Source: Acidimicrobiaceae bacterium (GTDB taxonomy: Bacteria; Actinomycetota; Acidimicrobiia; Acidimicrobiales; RAAP-2). Taken from it: a stretch of DNA of 35,048 nucleotides. The stretch is taken from contig DAHUZT010000016.1 in assembly GCA_027315005.1 (NCBI GenBank), forward strand, positions 1 through 35,048, written 5' to 3'. Below are positions 14,981 to 22,932 of this stretch, piece by piece. The notes below the pieces were generated by a model that made no database searches, was not told the origin of the DNA, and saw only the letters and a program-made list of their open reading frames with translations. How positions within the stretch are numbered: the first letter of the stretch is position 1; each line of letters begins with the position of its first letter. A program made the translations under genes and the position numbers.

Positions 14981-16333
14981 CTACAACAAGGGGAGATAGC
15001 GGTCGAGCTCGAACTGGGAGACGTGCGCCTTGTACTCCGCCCACTCCGACCGCTTGTTCCGGATGAACCACTCGAACACGTGCTCTCCTAGCGTAGACAA
15101 GAGCAGCTCGGAGGACTCCATCAGACCGAGCGCCTCGTTGAGACTCCCAGGAAGGTGCAGGATTCCCTGTGCCTCCAGGTCCTCCGCGCTGAGCGAGTAG
15201 AGATTGGCGGCCGCTTCGGGCGGGAGCTCGTAGCCACCTGCGATCCCTTCCAGTCCGGCAGCCAACATGACGGCAAAGGCGAGGTAGGGGTTGCAGGCAC
15301 TGTCGGGCGATCGGTACTCGATCCTGGTCGACTCGGTCCGCCCTGGCTTCACCACCGGAACGCGCACCAGGGCCGACCGGTTGTTCCGGGCCCACGAGAC
15401 ATGGATGGGCGCCTCGTATCCGGAGACCAGCCGCTTGTACGAATTGACCCACTGGTTCGTCACTGCCGTGATCTCGGGGGCATGGCGCAAGAGGCCGGCG
15501 ATGAACCCCCTTGCGACGTCGGAGAGCTCACCAGGTCGCTCTGCGTCCACGAAGGCGTTCTCGTCACCGGAGAACAGCGACAGGTGGGTGTGCATCCCGG
15601 ACCCCTGTACACCTGCACTGGGCTTGGGCATGAAGCTGGCGAACACGTCTTGCTGGCGCGCCATCTCCTTGACGACCAGGCGGACGGTCATCACGGTGTC
15701 GGCCATGGTCAGCGCGTCGGTGTAGCGGAGGTCGATCTCGTGCTGGCTCGGTGCGTCCTCGTGCTGGGCGTGCTCGACGGGTATCCCCATCTCCTCGAGG
15801 GTGAGCACCGTGCGTTGGCGGATCTCACTGGCCTTGTCCGCCATGGTGAGCTCGAAGTACGAGCCCCGATCGAGGGCGACCGGCTCCCGGGAGGGATCAT
15901 TGCCGGCAAAGTAGAAGTACTCGATCTCGGGTGCCGCGTAGAAGGTGAATCCGAGAGCATGGGAGCGCCCGAGCGCCCGTCGGAGCACGTGGCGGGGGTC
16001 GCCCTGGAACGGAGTTCCATCAAGGGTGAGGATGTCGCAGAACACCCTCGCAACCTGGGCGCTCCCCCCTTCGGAGTACCCGTGTCCGTGCCAGGGAAGC
16101 AATTGAAATGTGCTGGCATCCGGCCGGGCCAATACATCGCTCTCCTGAACTCTGCTGAACCCGTCGATGGCCGAGCCGTCGAAGGTCATCCCTTCGACGA
16201 GGGCGTTCTCCAGCTCGGCAGGGGTGATGCTGAACGTCTTCGGAGTACCCAGCACGTCGGTGAACCACAATTGGACGAACCGAATGGCGCGCTCCTCGAC
16301 GGTGCGGAGCACGTACTCTTCCTGGCTCCTCAT
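14981..16333 (-). CDS. glnA: Glutamine synthetase type I (GSI-alpha)
   Basis: A 450-residue GSI. Motifs include MTFDGSAIDGFSRVQESD near residue 50-70, PEIEYFYF (metal-binding Glu), the ATP-binding region SGMHTHLSLF, the glutamate loop APIHVSWARNNRSALVRVP, and NPYLAFAVMLAAG. It catalyses ATP-dependent amidation of glutamate and should be a dodecamer. Length and the Arg in the GFSRVQESD segment fit the GSI-alpha subtype, which is feedback-controlled and lacks the adenylylation loop of GSI-beta. ATG 16331-16333 has GAGGAG 9 bases upstream. It lies 185 bases after glnII and 130 bases before the GlnR-like gene, all on the same strand. Confidence 0.95.
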   Translation of the reverse strand: MRSQEEYVLRTVEERAIRFVQLWFTDVLGTPKTFSITPAELENALVEGMTFDGSAIDGFSRVQESDVLARPDASTFQLLPWHGHGYSEGGSAQVARVFCDILTLDGTPFQGDPRHVLRRALGRSHALGFTFYAAPEIEYFYFAGNDPSREPVALDRGSYFELTMADKASEIRQRTVLTLEEMGIPVEHAQHEDAPSQHEIDLRYTDALTMADTVMTVRLVVKEMARQQDVFASFMPKPSAGVQGSGMHTHLSLFSGDENAFVDAERPGELSDVARGFIAGLLRHAPEITAVTNQWVNSYKRLVSGYEAPIHVSWARNNRSALVRVPVVKPGRTESTRIEYRSPDSACNPYLAFAVMLAAGLEGIAGGYELPPEAAANLYSLSAEDLEAQGILHLPGSLNEALGLMESSELLLSTLGEHVFEWFIRNKRSEWAEYKAHVSQFELDRYLPLL

Positions 16334-16448
16334 GGGGTTCTGCTCCTCTTGTGGTGGTGCAGGATCGGATCGGCGGCATCGGGTGCGGTGTCCCATTGTC
16401 GCAGGCGCCCCTCGAGCGGGCGAACGGGCTGGCTGGGCGGGGCAGGCC

Positions 16449-16464
16449 GGCCGGTCGACTGGCC
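16449..16464 (-). terminator. Palindrome in the glnII-glnA intergenic region
   Basis: GGCCGGTCGACTGGCC is a near-perfect palindrome (one G-T pair) 55 bases after the glnII stop. It could attenuate transcription between glnII and glnA or be a protein site. No T-tract follows. Confidence 0.25.
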
Positions 16465-16518
16465 GAGGCGCTGATCGCCACGCACGGCTCGCCGCCGATC
16501 GCGCTCGAGGCGCAGCGT

Positions 16519-17529
16519 TCAACTTCCAGCAGCGTCTCCGCACACCGTCTCCACCATGACCGCGGTCACCTGGTACGGATCCATGTTGGCGTTGGGTCGC
16601 CGGTCCTCGAGCCAGCCCCTCTTGGCCTTCGCCACGCCCCACGGAATGCGGATCGACGCCCCGCGGTCCGAGGTCCCGTAGCTGAACTTGGAGAAGTGCT
16701 GGGTCTCGTGGGCTCCGGTCAGTCGGTCCTGGATGCCGATCCCGTAGACGGCGATGTGCTCGTCCACTCGCTTTCCGAGTGCCTCGCACGCGGTGACGAT
16801 GGCGTCCCAGCCCCCCTCCTCACGCATGGCCTTGGTCGAGAAATTGGTGTGGGCCCCGGCGCCGTTCCAGTCGCCGAGGATGGGCTTCGGCTCGAGCGTC
16901 GCCCATACCCCGAAGTCCTCGGCGACGCGGAAGAGCAGCCATCGGGCCACCCAGAGCTGGTCGGAGAGGTCGAGCGGGGAGAGTACGCCGATCTGGAACT
17001 CCCACTGTCCCATCATGACCTCGGCATTGGTGCCCTCGATGCTGATACCGGCGTCGATGCAGGCCGCCGTGTGCAGCTCGACGATTTCCCGGCCGGGCAT
17101 CTTGTCGCCGCCGACCCCGCAGTAGTAGGGACCCTGTGGAGCGGGATAGCCGGTGGCAGGCCAGCCGAGCGGCCGTCCGTCCTTGAAGAAGGTGTACTCC
17201 TGTTCGATGCCGAACATCGGTTCCTGGTCTCCGTAGCGATCCACCATCTCACGGAGCTTGGAACGGGTGTTGGTGGAGTGTGGCGAAAAATCGGTGAGTT
17301 CCACCTCGCACATCACGAGCTTGTCATCGGGGCCCCGCAGGGGGTCCGGGCAGGAGAACACCGGGCGCAGGACGCAGTCGGAATCGTGTCCCGAAGCCTG
17401 ATTGGTGCTGGACCCATCGAAACCCCAGATCGGGAGCTCCTTGCCGTCCTCGACGATCTTCGTCTTGCTGCGGAGCAGCGGCGAAGGTTCGGTACCGTCG
17501 ATCCAGACGTACTCGGCTTGATAGGGCAC
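16519..17529 (-). CDS. glnII: Glutamine synthetase type II (eukaryote-like)
   Basis: A 336-residue GSII, close to the usual 340. Motifs: YVWIDGTE near the start, WGFDGSST at 35-42, FGIEQEYTFF, GQWEFQIG, NGAGAHTNFST, and RGASIRIPWG near the C-terminus. It makes glutamine from glutamate and ammonium as a decamer and is heat-labile in characterised relatives. GTG 17527-17529 has GAGGAG 8 bases upstream. Streptomyces has the same GSI/GSII duality under GlnR control. The upstream 400-bp intergenic region, shared with divergent nadE, contains a 15-bp triple repeat and a GlnR-like site. Confidence 0.95.
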   Translation of the reverse strand: MPYQAEYVWIDGTEPSPLLRSKTKIVEDGKELPIWGFDGSSTNQASGHDSDCVLRPVFSCPDPLRGPDDKLVMCEVELTDFSPHSTNTRSKLREMVDRYGDQEPMFGIEQEYTFFKDGRPLGWPATGYPAPQGPYYCGVGGDKMPGREIVELHTAACIDAGISIEGTNAEVMMGQWEFQIGVLSPLDLSDQLWVARWLLFRVAEDFGVWATLEPKPILGDWNGAGAHTNFSTKAMREEGGWDAIVTACEALGKRVDEHIAVYGIGIQDRLTGAHETQHFSKFSYGTSDRGASIRIPWGVAKAKRGWLEDRRPNANMDPYQVTAVMVETVCGDAAGS

Positions 17530-17556
17530 AGGGTCTCCTCGGTTGGCGGTTGCTCG

Positions 17557-17601
17557 TGGTTTCGTTGGTGCTGGTTTCGTTGGTACTGGTGGGGTTGGTA
17601 C
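17557..17601. repeat. Three 15-bp tandem repeats upstream of glnII
   Basis: Units TGGTTTCGTTGGTGC (17557-17571), TGGTTTCGTTGGTAC (17572-17586) and TGGTGGGGTTGGTAC (17587-17601) lie head to tail, 27 bases upstream of the glnII start codon. The minus-strand unit reads GTACCAACGAAACCA. This could be a binding-site array or part of the 5' leader. Confidence 0.8.
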
Positions 17602-17794
17602 TGGTGTCGCCCCGGGCTTTTCGACCTGCTCGGCGCCGACCGTGGAACGGCCGGCTGATCAAGCCGCCGGCGCTGATCCGAACCGGAGGCAGCCGACGTC
17701 GCTGGCTATTTCATCGGATCGGCGGGGGATTTGCCAGTGGACCCGGCCGACCAGGAACTCTCGTCACACTCTGTCGGGAGGGGATTTCTCGGTC

Positions 17795-17810
17795 GTTTCG
17801 CCTCTGTGAA
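17795..17810 (-). promoter_or_regulatory. Candidate GlnR binding box
   Basis: On the minus strand TTCAC-AGAGGC-GAAAC matches the actinobacterial GlnR pattern GTNAC-N6-GAAAC with one mismatch in the first half and a perfect second half. It is about 270 bases upstream of glnII and 120 bases upstream of nadE, so either gene could be the target. Confidence 0.4.
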
Positions 17811-17916
17811 CATTCGATGAATGGATGACCACCACCGGCCCGGCGGTTGGACGTCGTATCGCAGGGGTCCCCGCGGAGGTGATTCGATGGGAGAAAAGGC
17901 CAGGCAGCGCCGCCGG

Positions 17917-17922
17917 TAGGCT
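17917..17922 (+). promoter_or_regulatory. -10-like box of nadE
   Basis: TAGGCT ends 8 bases before ATG 17931, with no Shine-Dalgarno sequence, indicating a leaderless or nearly leaderless nadE mRNA. No good -35 hexamer is seen. Confidence 0.45.
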
Positions 17923-17930
17923 GCCGTCAC

Positions 17931-19709
17931 ATGGGCCGGATCCGGATTGCCGCCTGCCAGATCGACACCGTCGTCGGGGACCTCGAAGGCAATGTCGAGC
18001 GCGTGCTCGAGTCCCTGGCCGAGGCCGAACGGTCCGGGGCCGATCTGGCGGTATTCCCCGAGTTGGCGGTCACCGGCTACCCGCCTGAGGACCTCCTCGG
18101 CCGCCCGGCGTTCGTTCTCGACAGCGAGCGTGCATTCGCCCGAATCGCCGCCGGGTCGGGGGCTTGTGCCGCCGTCGTGGGGCATGTCGCCCGCGACGGG
18201 GCCGGGCGACTGGTGAATGCCGCCTCGATCTGTGCCCAGGGCGGGGTGAGAGCCACCTATGTGAAGGAGCTGCTTCCCAACTACGGCGTGTTCGACGAGC
18301 AGCGTTGGTTTGCCCCGGGTCCCGGTGCGCCGGCACCGTGTGTGGTCGCGGGGATACCTGTCGGGATCACCATCTGCGAGGACATGTGGGTCGAGGGTGG
18401 ACCGATGCTCAGCCAGGTGCGGGCAGGTGCCCGGATCTTGGTCAATCTCAATGCGTCGCCCTATTCGCGGGACCGGCGCGACGAGCGTCTCGTCGTGCTC
18501 CGCGACCGGGTGTCGGAGACCAAATGCCCGATCGCCTACGTCAACCAGGTCGGTGGCCAGGACGAGCTGGTGTTCGACGGTGCCTCGCTCGTCATGGATG
18601 CGGAAGGTACTGTCGTGGCCTCGGCCGGCCAGTTCGTCGAGGAGGTGCTTGTGGCGGATGTCCTCATCGCCGAGGGCTCCGAGACATCCGGACATGGCCG
18701 GTTGGACGGCAGCGCGTCGCGGGCACCGGAAAGCCACAGCCGGATCACCGTGTCCGAAGGACCGAGTCGAGCCGCGGGCATGCCGGTGAACCATCCCATG
18801 GCCCGGATGCTCGAACCGGAGGCGGAAGTGTACGGAGCGCTCGTCTTGGGAACGCGCGATTACCTCGCCAAGAACGGATTCACCGACGCGGTGGTCGGAC
18901 TGTCCGGGGGGATCGATTCGTCGCTCGTCGCTGCGGTGGCGGTGGACGCCGTCGGCTCCGAGCACGTCCACGGGGTCACCATGCCGTCTCGTTACTCGAG
19001 CGACGGATCGGTCACCGACGCGGAGGCGCTGGCCGGCAACCTCGGCATCGAGTTCACCACTGTGCCCATCGAGCCGGCTCATCGTGCCTTCGCCACCATG
19101 CTGGCCTCCCTCGTGGGAGGTGAGCCCACCGGCCTCACCGATGAAAACCTCCAGTCGCGGATCCGAGGTGTCGTGCTGATGGCGCTGTCCAACGCAAAGG
19201 GCTGGATCGTGCTCACAACCGGCAACAAGAGCGAGATGGCCACCGGCTACTCGACGCTGTACGGTGACTCGGCCGGCGGATTCGCAGTCATCAAGGACGT
19301 TCCGAAGACCCTGGTCTACGATCTGTGCCGGTACCGGAACCGCCAGGCGACCGCGCCGATCGTCCCCGGGTCGGTGCTCGGGAAGCCACCGTCCGCAGAG
19401 CTTCGCCCCGATCAGCGGGACGACGAATCGCTGCCGCCCTATCCCGAGCTCGATCCGGTGATCGCCGGTTATGTGGAGGGGGACCGATCACCCGACGACC
19501 TCATCGCCCAGGGGCACGACCCCGACGTGGTGGCCCGGGTGGTCCAACTGGTGGATCGGGCGGAGTACAAGCGGCGCCAGATGCCCCCAGGGGTCCGGAT
19601 CTCGAGGAAGGCGTTCGGTAAAGATCGACGGATGCCCATATCCAGCCGATACCGTTCAACTCCGGTACCCGAACCTCAACGACCCACCGGGGAGACCTTT
19701 GTTGTCTGA
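17931..19709 (+). CDS. nadE: Glutamine-dependent NAD+ synthetase
   Basis: A 592-residue two-domain enzyme. The N-terminal nitrilase-type glutaminase domain has the triad E44 (FPELAVTGYPPEDL), K112 (YVKELLPNYGVFDE) and C149 (GITICEDMW). The C-terminal NAD synthetase domain has the P-loop SGGIDSS at 325-331 and LTTGNKSEMATGYSTLYGD. It converts nicotinate adenine dinucleotide to NAD+ using glutamine-derived ammonia. The domain order and length are typical of actinobacterial NadE. It is divergent from glnII, whose product supplies the glutamine. The stop overlaps the start of the ferritin-like gene by 8 bases. Confidence 0.96.
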   Translation: MGRIRIAACQIDTVVGDLEGNVERVLESLAEAERSGADLAVFPELAVTGYPPEDLLGRPAFVLDSERAFARIAAGSGACAAVVGHVARDGAGRLVNAASICAQGGVRATYVKELLPNYGVFDEQRWFAPGPGAPAPCVVAGIPVGITICEDMWVEGGPMLSQVRAGARILVNLNASPYSRDRRDERLVVLRDRVSETKCPIAYVNQVGGQDELVFDGASLVMDAEGTVVASAGQFVEEVLVADVLIAEGSETSGHGRLDGSASRAPESHSRITVSEGPSRAAGMPVNHPMARMLEPEAEVYGALVLGTRDYLAKNGFTDAVVGLSGGIDSSLVAAVAVDAVGSEHVHGVTMPSRYSSDGSVTDAEALAGNLGIEFTTVPIEPAHRAFATMLASLVGGEPTGLTDENLQSRIRGVVLMALSNAKGWIVLTTGNKSEMATGYSTLYGDSAGGFAVIKDVPKTLVYDLCRYRNRQATAPIVPGSVLGKPPSAELRPDQRDDESLPPYPELDPVIAGYVEGDRSPDDLIAQGHDPDVVARVVQLVDRAEYKRRQMPPGVRISRKAFGKDRRMPISSRYRSTPVPEPQRPTGETFVV

Positions 19710-20574
19710 TCCGTGGTCAGAGCAGACGATGGGTGATCGGCCCATCCAGGACGGCGCATCGGTCGACGGGGTGCCGGACGCAGGGGTGCCGCGTGGCGAT
19801 GTCCCGCCCCGTCCCGACACGACGGTCCCCACGATCGCCGGCGTCCCTCCCACTGCTGTAGGCACCGCCGCAACCGCCGCCATCGGTTCCCCCGTGTATC
19901 GGGCCGGTCCCGAGTCGGAACGGGGACGGCCCGGGTGGCGGCTCCCGTTGCCACTCCATGTGACCGCCTCCTTGGTGGGCGAGTACCGATGGATCGAAAG
20001 CTCGCTCTACCGCCTGCTCGGCGAATGGGTCGTGGACGTTCCCGTCGCCGGTGTTCGAGTCCACCTCGATGGTCAGAGCATGCGTCACGCCTGGCACGCC
20101 GAACTGTGGGGAGGTCGTCTGCCGGTCCGGGACGGGATGGACCCCGAGGCGTTCACCGTCCCCTCAGCACCAACGGCGGCGTTGTTCGCCGCGCTCGCCG
20201 ATTCGTTCGGCCGGCCCGAGGATCCCACGGTGTCGTGGCTCCCCGATGGTGGTGAACCTGCCCCGCTCGGCGTCCTCCCCCGTCTGGCCGCGCTCTACCG
20301 GGTGGTGTTGCCGCGCCTCGTGACCACCTACGAGCTCCACCTGGCCGGCACCACAGCCGCCACCGATGGTCCGGTTGCCCGGGCGCTCTCGCTCGTCTTG
20401 AACGACGAGCGAGGTGACTGGATGGCCGGTGAGCAACTTCTGGAGCGCCTCGTCACACGTCCCCACGACGTCGCCGCCTGCTACGAATTCCTGCAGCGCC
20501 TCGAGTCGGTCCTCGTCGCCACTGGCGCAGGGCCCGGCCTCCTCTCCCTGCCCAGCGGGTTGAGCGAGGGCTGA
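19702..20574 (+). CDS. Ferritin-like (MiaE-like fold) protein, function unknown
   Basis: A 290-residue protein that I cannot assign to a named family with certainty. After a Pro/Gly/Thr-rich disordered first 80 residues, the helical part has a spacing of carboxylates and histidines typical of di-iron four-helix bundles: E94 (GEYRWIES), H129/H132/E134 (RHAWHAELWG), E211 (TTYELHLAG) and D235/E236 (LNDERGDWMAGEQLL). A di-iron oxygenase or a ferritin-like storage protein is plausible. I chose TTG 19702 because GGGGAG lies 7 bases upstream; ATG 19730, which shortens the protein by nine residues, has a weaker site. Overlap with nadE implies translational coupling. Confidence 0.65.
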   Translation: MSDPWSEQTMGDRPIQDGASVDGVPDAGVPRGDVPPRPDTTVPTIAGVPPTAVGTAATAAIGSPVYRAGPESERGRPGWRLPLPLHVTASLVGEYRWIESSLYRLLGEWVVDVPVAGVRVHLDGQSMRHAWHAELWGGRLPVRDGMDPEAFTVPSAPTAALFAALADSFGRPEDPTVSWLPDGGEPAPLGVLPRLAALYRVVLPRLVTTYELHLAGTTAATDGPVARALSLVLNDERGDWMAGEQLLERLVTRPHDVAACYEFLQRLESVLVATGAGPGLLSLPSGLSEG

Positions 20575-20768
20575 TCCGGGGCCCGTACACGACCGGCCCC
20601 GATCTGTCGAGGCCGGTCGGACTGAGGGCTTGACGCGTCCGGTAGACTTGCAGGGCAGCAGACGTTGCAACCGAATGCGCCCGGGCCAGGGCGAACGATC
20701 CCAAGCTATGTGGTTTGGGTGTCCCAGGCCGGCCATCCCCCATCCGCCTGGGGAGCACAAAGGACCCG

Positions 20769-21710
20769 GTGAACTTGGCAAAGGAGCGCCTCGAGCGAGA
20801 CGACGAGGATCTGGTACGTCTCTACCTGACCGATATCGGGCAGTACCCGCTGCTGACCAAAGATGACGAGGTCCGCCTGGCCCAAGCCATCGAGGCTGGT
20901 CGCGAGGCGAGCGCCAAGATGAGCACGGCCAAGGGGCTCACTCCGGCCAAACGGCGCGAGCTGCGTCGCACCACACTGCAGGGCGAGTCCGCACAGCAGA
21001 CCTTCGTGCAGTCGAACCTCCGGCTGGTCGTCTCGATCGCCAAGAAGTATCAGGCTTCCTGGCTTCCACTCCTCGATCTCATCCAGGAGGGGAACCTCGG
21101 GCTGATGCACGCCGTCGAGAAATTCGACTGGCGCAAGGGCTTCAAGTTCTCGACCTATGCCACCTGGTGGATCCGCCAGGCCATCACCCGTGGCATCGCC
21201 AATACCGGCCGGACGATCCGACTTCCGGTGCACGCAGGGGACACGCTCGCCCGGGTCCAGAAGGCCCAGGCGCGGCTCGAACTCAAGTACGGTCGCCCAG
21301 CGACGCTGGCGGAGCTCGGTGCCGAGGTGGAGATGCCCGAGGACAAGCTGGTGGAGGCGCTCAGGTTCCGGGCGGAACCGCTGTCGTTGTCCGAACCGTT
21401 GCGCGAGGACGGCGATGCCGAGCTCGGCGATGTGGTCGAGGACCGGTCGGCCGAGTCACCCTTCGAGGTGGCCGCGGTGTCGCTGCTGCCCGAAGAGATC
21501 GGTCGCCTCCTGTCCCCGCTCGACGAGCGGGAACGGGAGATCCTACGGCTCCGATTCGGCCTCGACCGGGGCGAACCCCGTACCCTGGAGGAGGTCGGTG
21601 AGCATTTCAACCTGACCCGCGAGCGGATCCGCCAGATCGAGGCCAGGGCGATGTCCAAGCTCCGCCATCCTTCGTCGGACACCGGGGCGAGGGATCTCCT
21701 GACGGTCTGA
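20769..21710 (+). CDS. sigB: SigB-like (group 1/2) RNA polymerase sigma factor
   Basis: A 313-residue sigma-70 factor without region 1.1. Region 1.2 is DLVRLYLTDIGQYPLL at about 14-29. Region 2 carries SNLRLVVSIAKKY and KFSTYATWWIRQAITR. Region 3.2 has REDGDAELGDVVED. Region 4 ends LEEVGEHFNLTRERIRQIEARAMSKLR. Size and layout match actinobacterial SigB/HrdB-type factors; being much shorter than a typical SigA, SigB is the better name, although it could be the principal factor. GTG 20769 with AAAGGA 4 bases upstream is chosen over a TTG at 20715. A TAGACT hexamer at 20643-20648 may be its -10 element. Confidence 0.92.
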   Translation: MNLAKERLERDDEDLVRLYLTDIGQYPLLTKDDEVRLAQAIEAGREASAKMSTAKGLTPAKRRELRRTTLQGESAQQTFVQSNLRLVVSIAKKYQASWLPLLDLIQEGNLGLMHAVEKFDWRKGFKFSTYATWWIRQAITRGIANTGRTIRLPVHAGDTLARVQKAQARLELKYGRPATLAELGAEVEMPEDKLVEALRFRAEPLSLSEPLREDGDAELGDVVEDRSAESPFEVAAVSLLPEEIGRLLSPLDEREREILRLRFGLDRGEPRTLEEVGEHFNLTRERIRQIEARAMSKLRHPSSDTGARDLLTV

Positions 21711-21767
21711 CCGGGACCGCCCGGCGAAACGGGCGCCGCCGGTCGAGCACGATGTGATCGGAACGGT

Positions 21768-21773
21768 TACCAT
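21768..21773 (+). promoter_or_regulatory. -10-like box of the small membrane protein gene
   Basis: TACCAT lies 7 bases before ATG 21781 with no Shine-Dalgarno sequence, the same arrangement as other presumed leaderless genes here. Confidence 0.45.
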
Positions 21774-21780
21774 CTGCTGC

Positions 21781-21855
21781 ATGAAGAAACTCCTGATCCT
21801 CGCCATCCTCGTCGCCCTCGGTGTCGTCGCAGCCAAGCGTTTGCGTCCCACCTGA
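21781..21855 (+). CDS. 24-residue single-span membrane microprotein
   Basis: The frame begins MKKLLILAILVALGVVAAK and ends with an Arg-rich tail (RLRPT). It is one hydrophobic helix (about 4-18) flanked by lysines and arginines, as expected for a small membrane protein. ATG 21781 follows a TACCAT box by 7 bases. It sits 70 bases after the sigma factor stop and before the convergent HAD gene. No function can be given. It could be chance, but the start architecture and the clean amphipathic layout argue for a real gene. Confidence 0.5.
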   Translation: MKKLLILAILVALGVVAAKRLRPT

Positions 21856-21948
21856 CCACCTCGTACGGCCGTCTGTTGCGGGCCTGGCCTCTGGTCGCCC
21901 GGGCCCGTCCGCACTGGCCGGTTGACCCGTCCGGTCTGGGGGATCAGC

Positions 21949-22737
21949 TCAGAGGTGTGATCTGCGGGACAACCTCCACGCCATGAGCGCGCCCAGCGAA
22001 GCGGCAGCGGTCAGTCCGGCCGCCGTGGCGGTGATGGTGAGGCTCGGTGCTCCCATTCGATCGCGCAGCCGCACCGGCTTGGTGAACTGCAGCACCTCCC
22101 ACTCGCGTTCGCGTGCCGCCTTGGCCAGCACCCGGTCCGGGTTGACCACGACGGGGTGACCCACCGCTTCGAGCATGGGTAGATCGGTGTAGGAGTCGGA
22201 GTACGCCGACGATTCATCTAGGTCGAGCCCTTCGCGCTCGGCCAGCGCCCGGATGGCCTCGGCCTTGAACGGTCCGTACGAGTAGAACTCCATCTCACCG
22301 GCGTAGCGGCCGTCCTGATCGACCACGGTCCGGCTGGCGATGCAGCCGTCCACGCCCAAGTGCTCCGCCAACGGCTCGACGATCTCCTCCGGAGACGCAG
22401 AGACCAGGTAGACCTTGTCACCGGCCGAGCGGTGGGCCTCGATCAGATCGAGGGCCTCGGCATAGATGATCGGTTCGACCGTCTCTTCCAGCGTTTCTCT
22501 CACGATCTCCCGGATCTGCTCTTGGTCCCAACCCTTGGTGAGGGTGAGGATCGATTCTCGCATCCGGGCCAGCTTCTGTTCACTGGCCCCGAGATGCAGG
22601 TAGATGATCTGGGAGACCAGGGCCCGGGCGATCAGCCGGCGGTTGATCAGTCCGCCCCGGTAGAGGGGGCCACCGAAGGCGGCCATCGACGCCTTGGCGA
22701 TGACGGTCTTGTCCAAGTCGAAGAACGCGGCGCGCAC
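21949..22737 (-). CDS. HAD-IB family phosphatase with C-terminal membrane anchor
   Basis: A 262-residue HAD superfamily, subfamily IB (SerB-like) protein. Motif I is FFDLDKTVI with D7 and D9, motif II is LVSASPEEI, and motif IV is SDSYTDLPMLEAVG. The family includes phosphoserine phosphatases and lysophospholipid or glycerol-phosphate phosphatases. The C-terminal hydrophobic stretch (about 233-252) followed by RLSRRSHL suggests a tail anchor, which would favour a lipid-related substrate (inference). Start is GTG 22735-22737. A small open frame on the same strand ends 5 bases upstream but looks non-coding. Confidence 0.85.
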   Translation of the reverse strand: MRAAFFDLDKTVIAKASMAAFGGPLYRGGLINRRLIARALVSQIIYLHLGASEQKLARMRESILTLTKGWDQEQIREIVRETLEETVEPIIYAEALDLIEAHRSAGDKVYLVSASPEEIVEPLAEHLGVDGCIASRTVVDQDGRYAGEMEFYSYGPFKAEAIRALAEREGLDLDESSAYSDSYTDLPMLEAVGHPVVVNPDRVLAKAAREREWEVLQFTKPVRLRDRMGAPSLTITATAAGLTAAASLGALMAWRLSRRSHL

Positions 22738-22896
22738 TGGCTCAGTGACCTACCGGCAGCTGCTGAACCTCGTTTTCGGCGTCGGAGCTGGACATCCCCG
22801 AGCGGTGATGGCCCTGGGGTCGCCGCGGACCAGCCCGAGCTCTCGAGTCGACTCCCTGACCCGAGCCCGGCGTTCCCCGCCCGACGTTGACGACAT

Positions 22897-22932
22897 GCAC
22901 CATGACCATGCAAACACGCATGGTCATGGTGC
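22897..22932. repeat. 14-bp perfect inverted repeat
   Basis: GCACCATGACCATG (22897-22910) and CATGGTCATGGTGC (22919-22932) are perfect reverse complements around the 8-base loop CAAACACG. No T-tract follows on either strand. It lies 160 bases upstream of the HAD gene and well upstream of hppA, so an operator or structured RNA is more likely than a terminator. Confidence 0.85.

Larger units (their letters stand above)
17530..17930. other. Divergent glnII/nadE regulatory region without genes
   Basis: About 400 bases separate the glnII and nadE starts. Small open frames here have no recognisable product. The stretch holds the triple 15-bp repeat near glnII, the GlnR-like box at 17795-17810, an isolated GTGAC half-site on the minus strand (17763-17767), and the nadE -10 box. 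Confidence 0.6.

Noticed and set aside
17557-17601. CRISPR array
   Set aside because: Only three units of 15 bp with no spacers and no cas genes nearby.
20630-20648. TTGACG...TAGACT promoter of the SigB-like gene
   Set aside because: The spacer is only 7 bp, too short for a sigma-70 promoter; at most the TAGACT alone acts as a -10 box.
22897-22932. Rho-independent terminator
   Set aside because: The stem is long but mixed in composition, no T-run follows on either strand, and no gene ends next to it.
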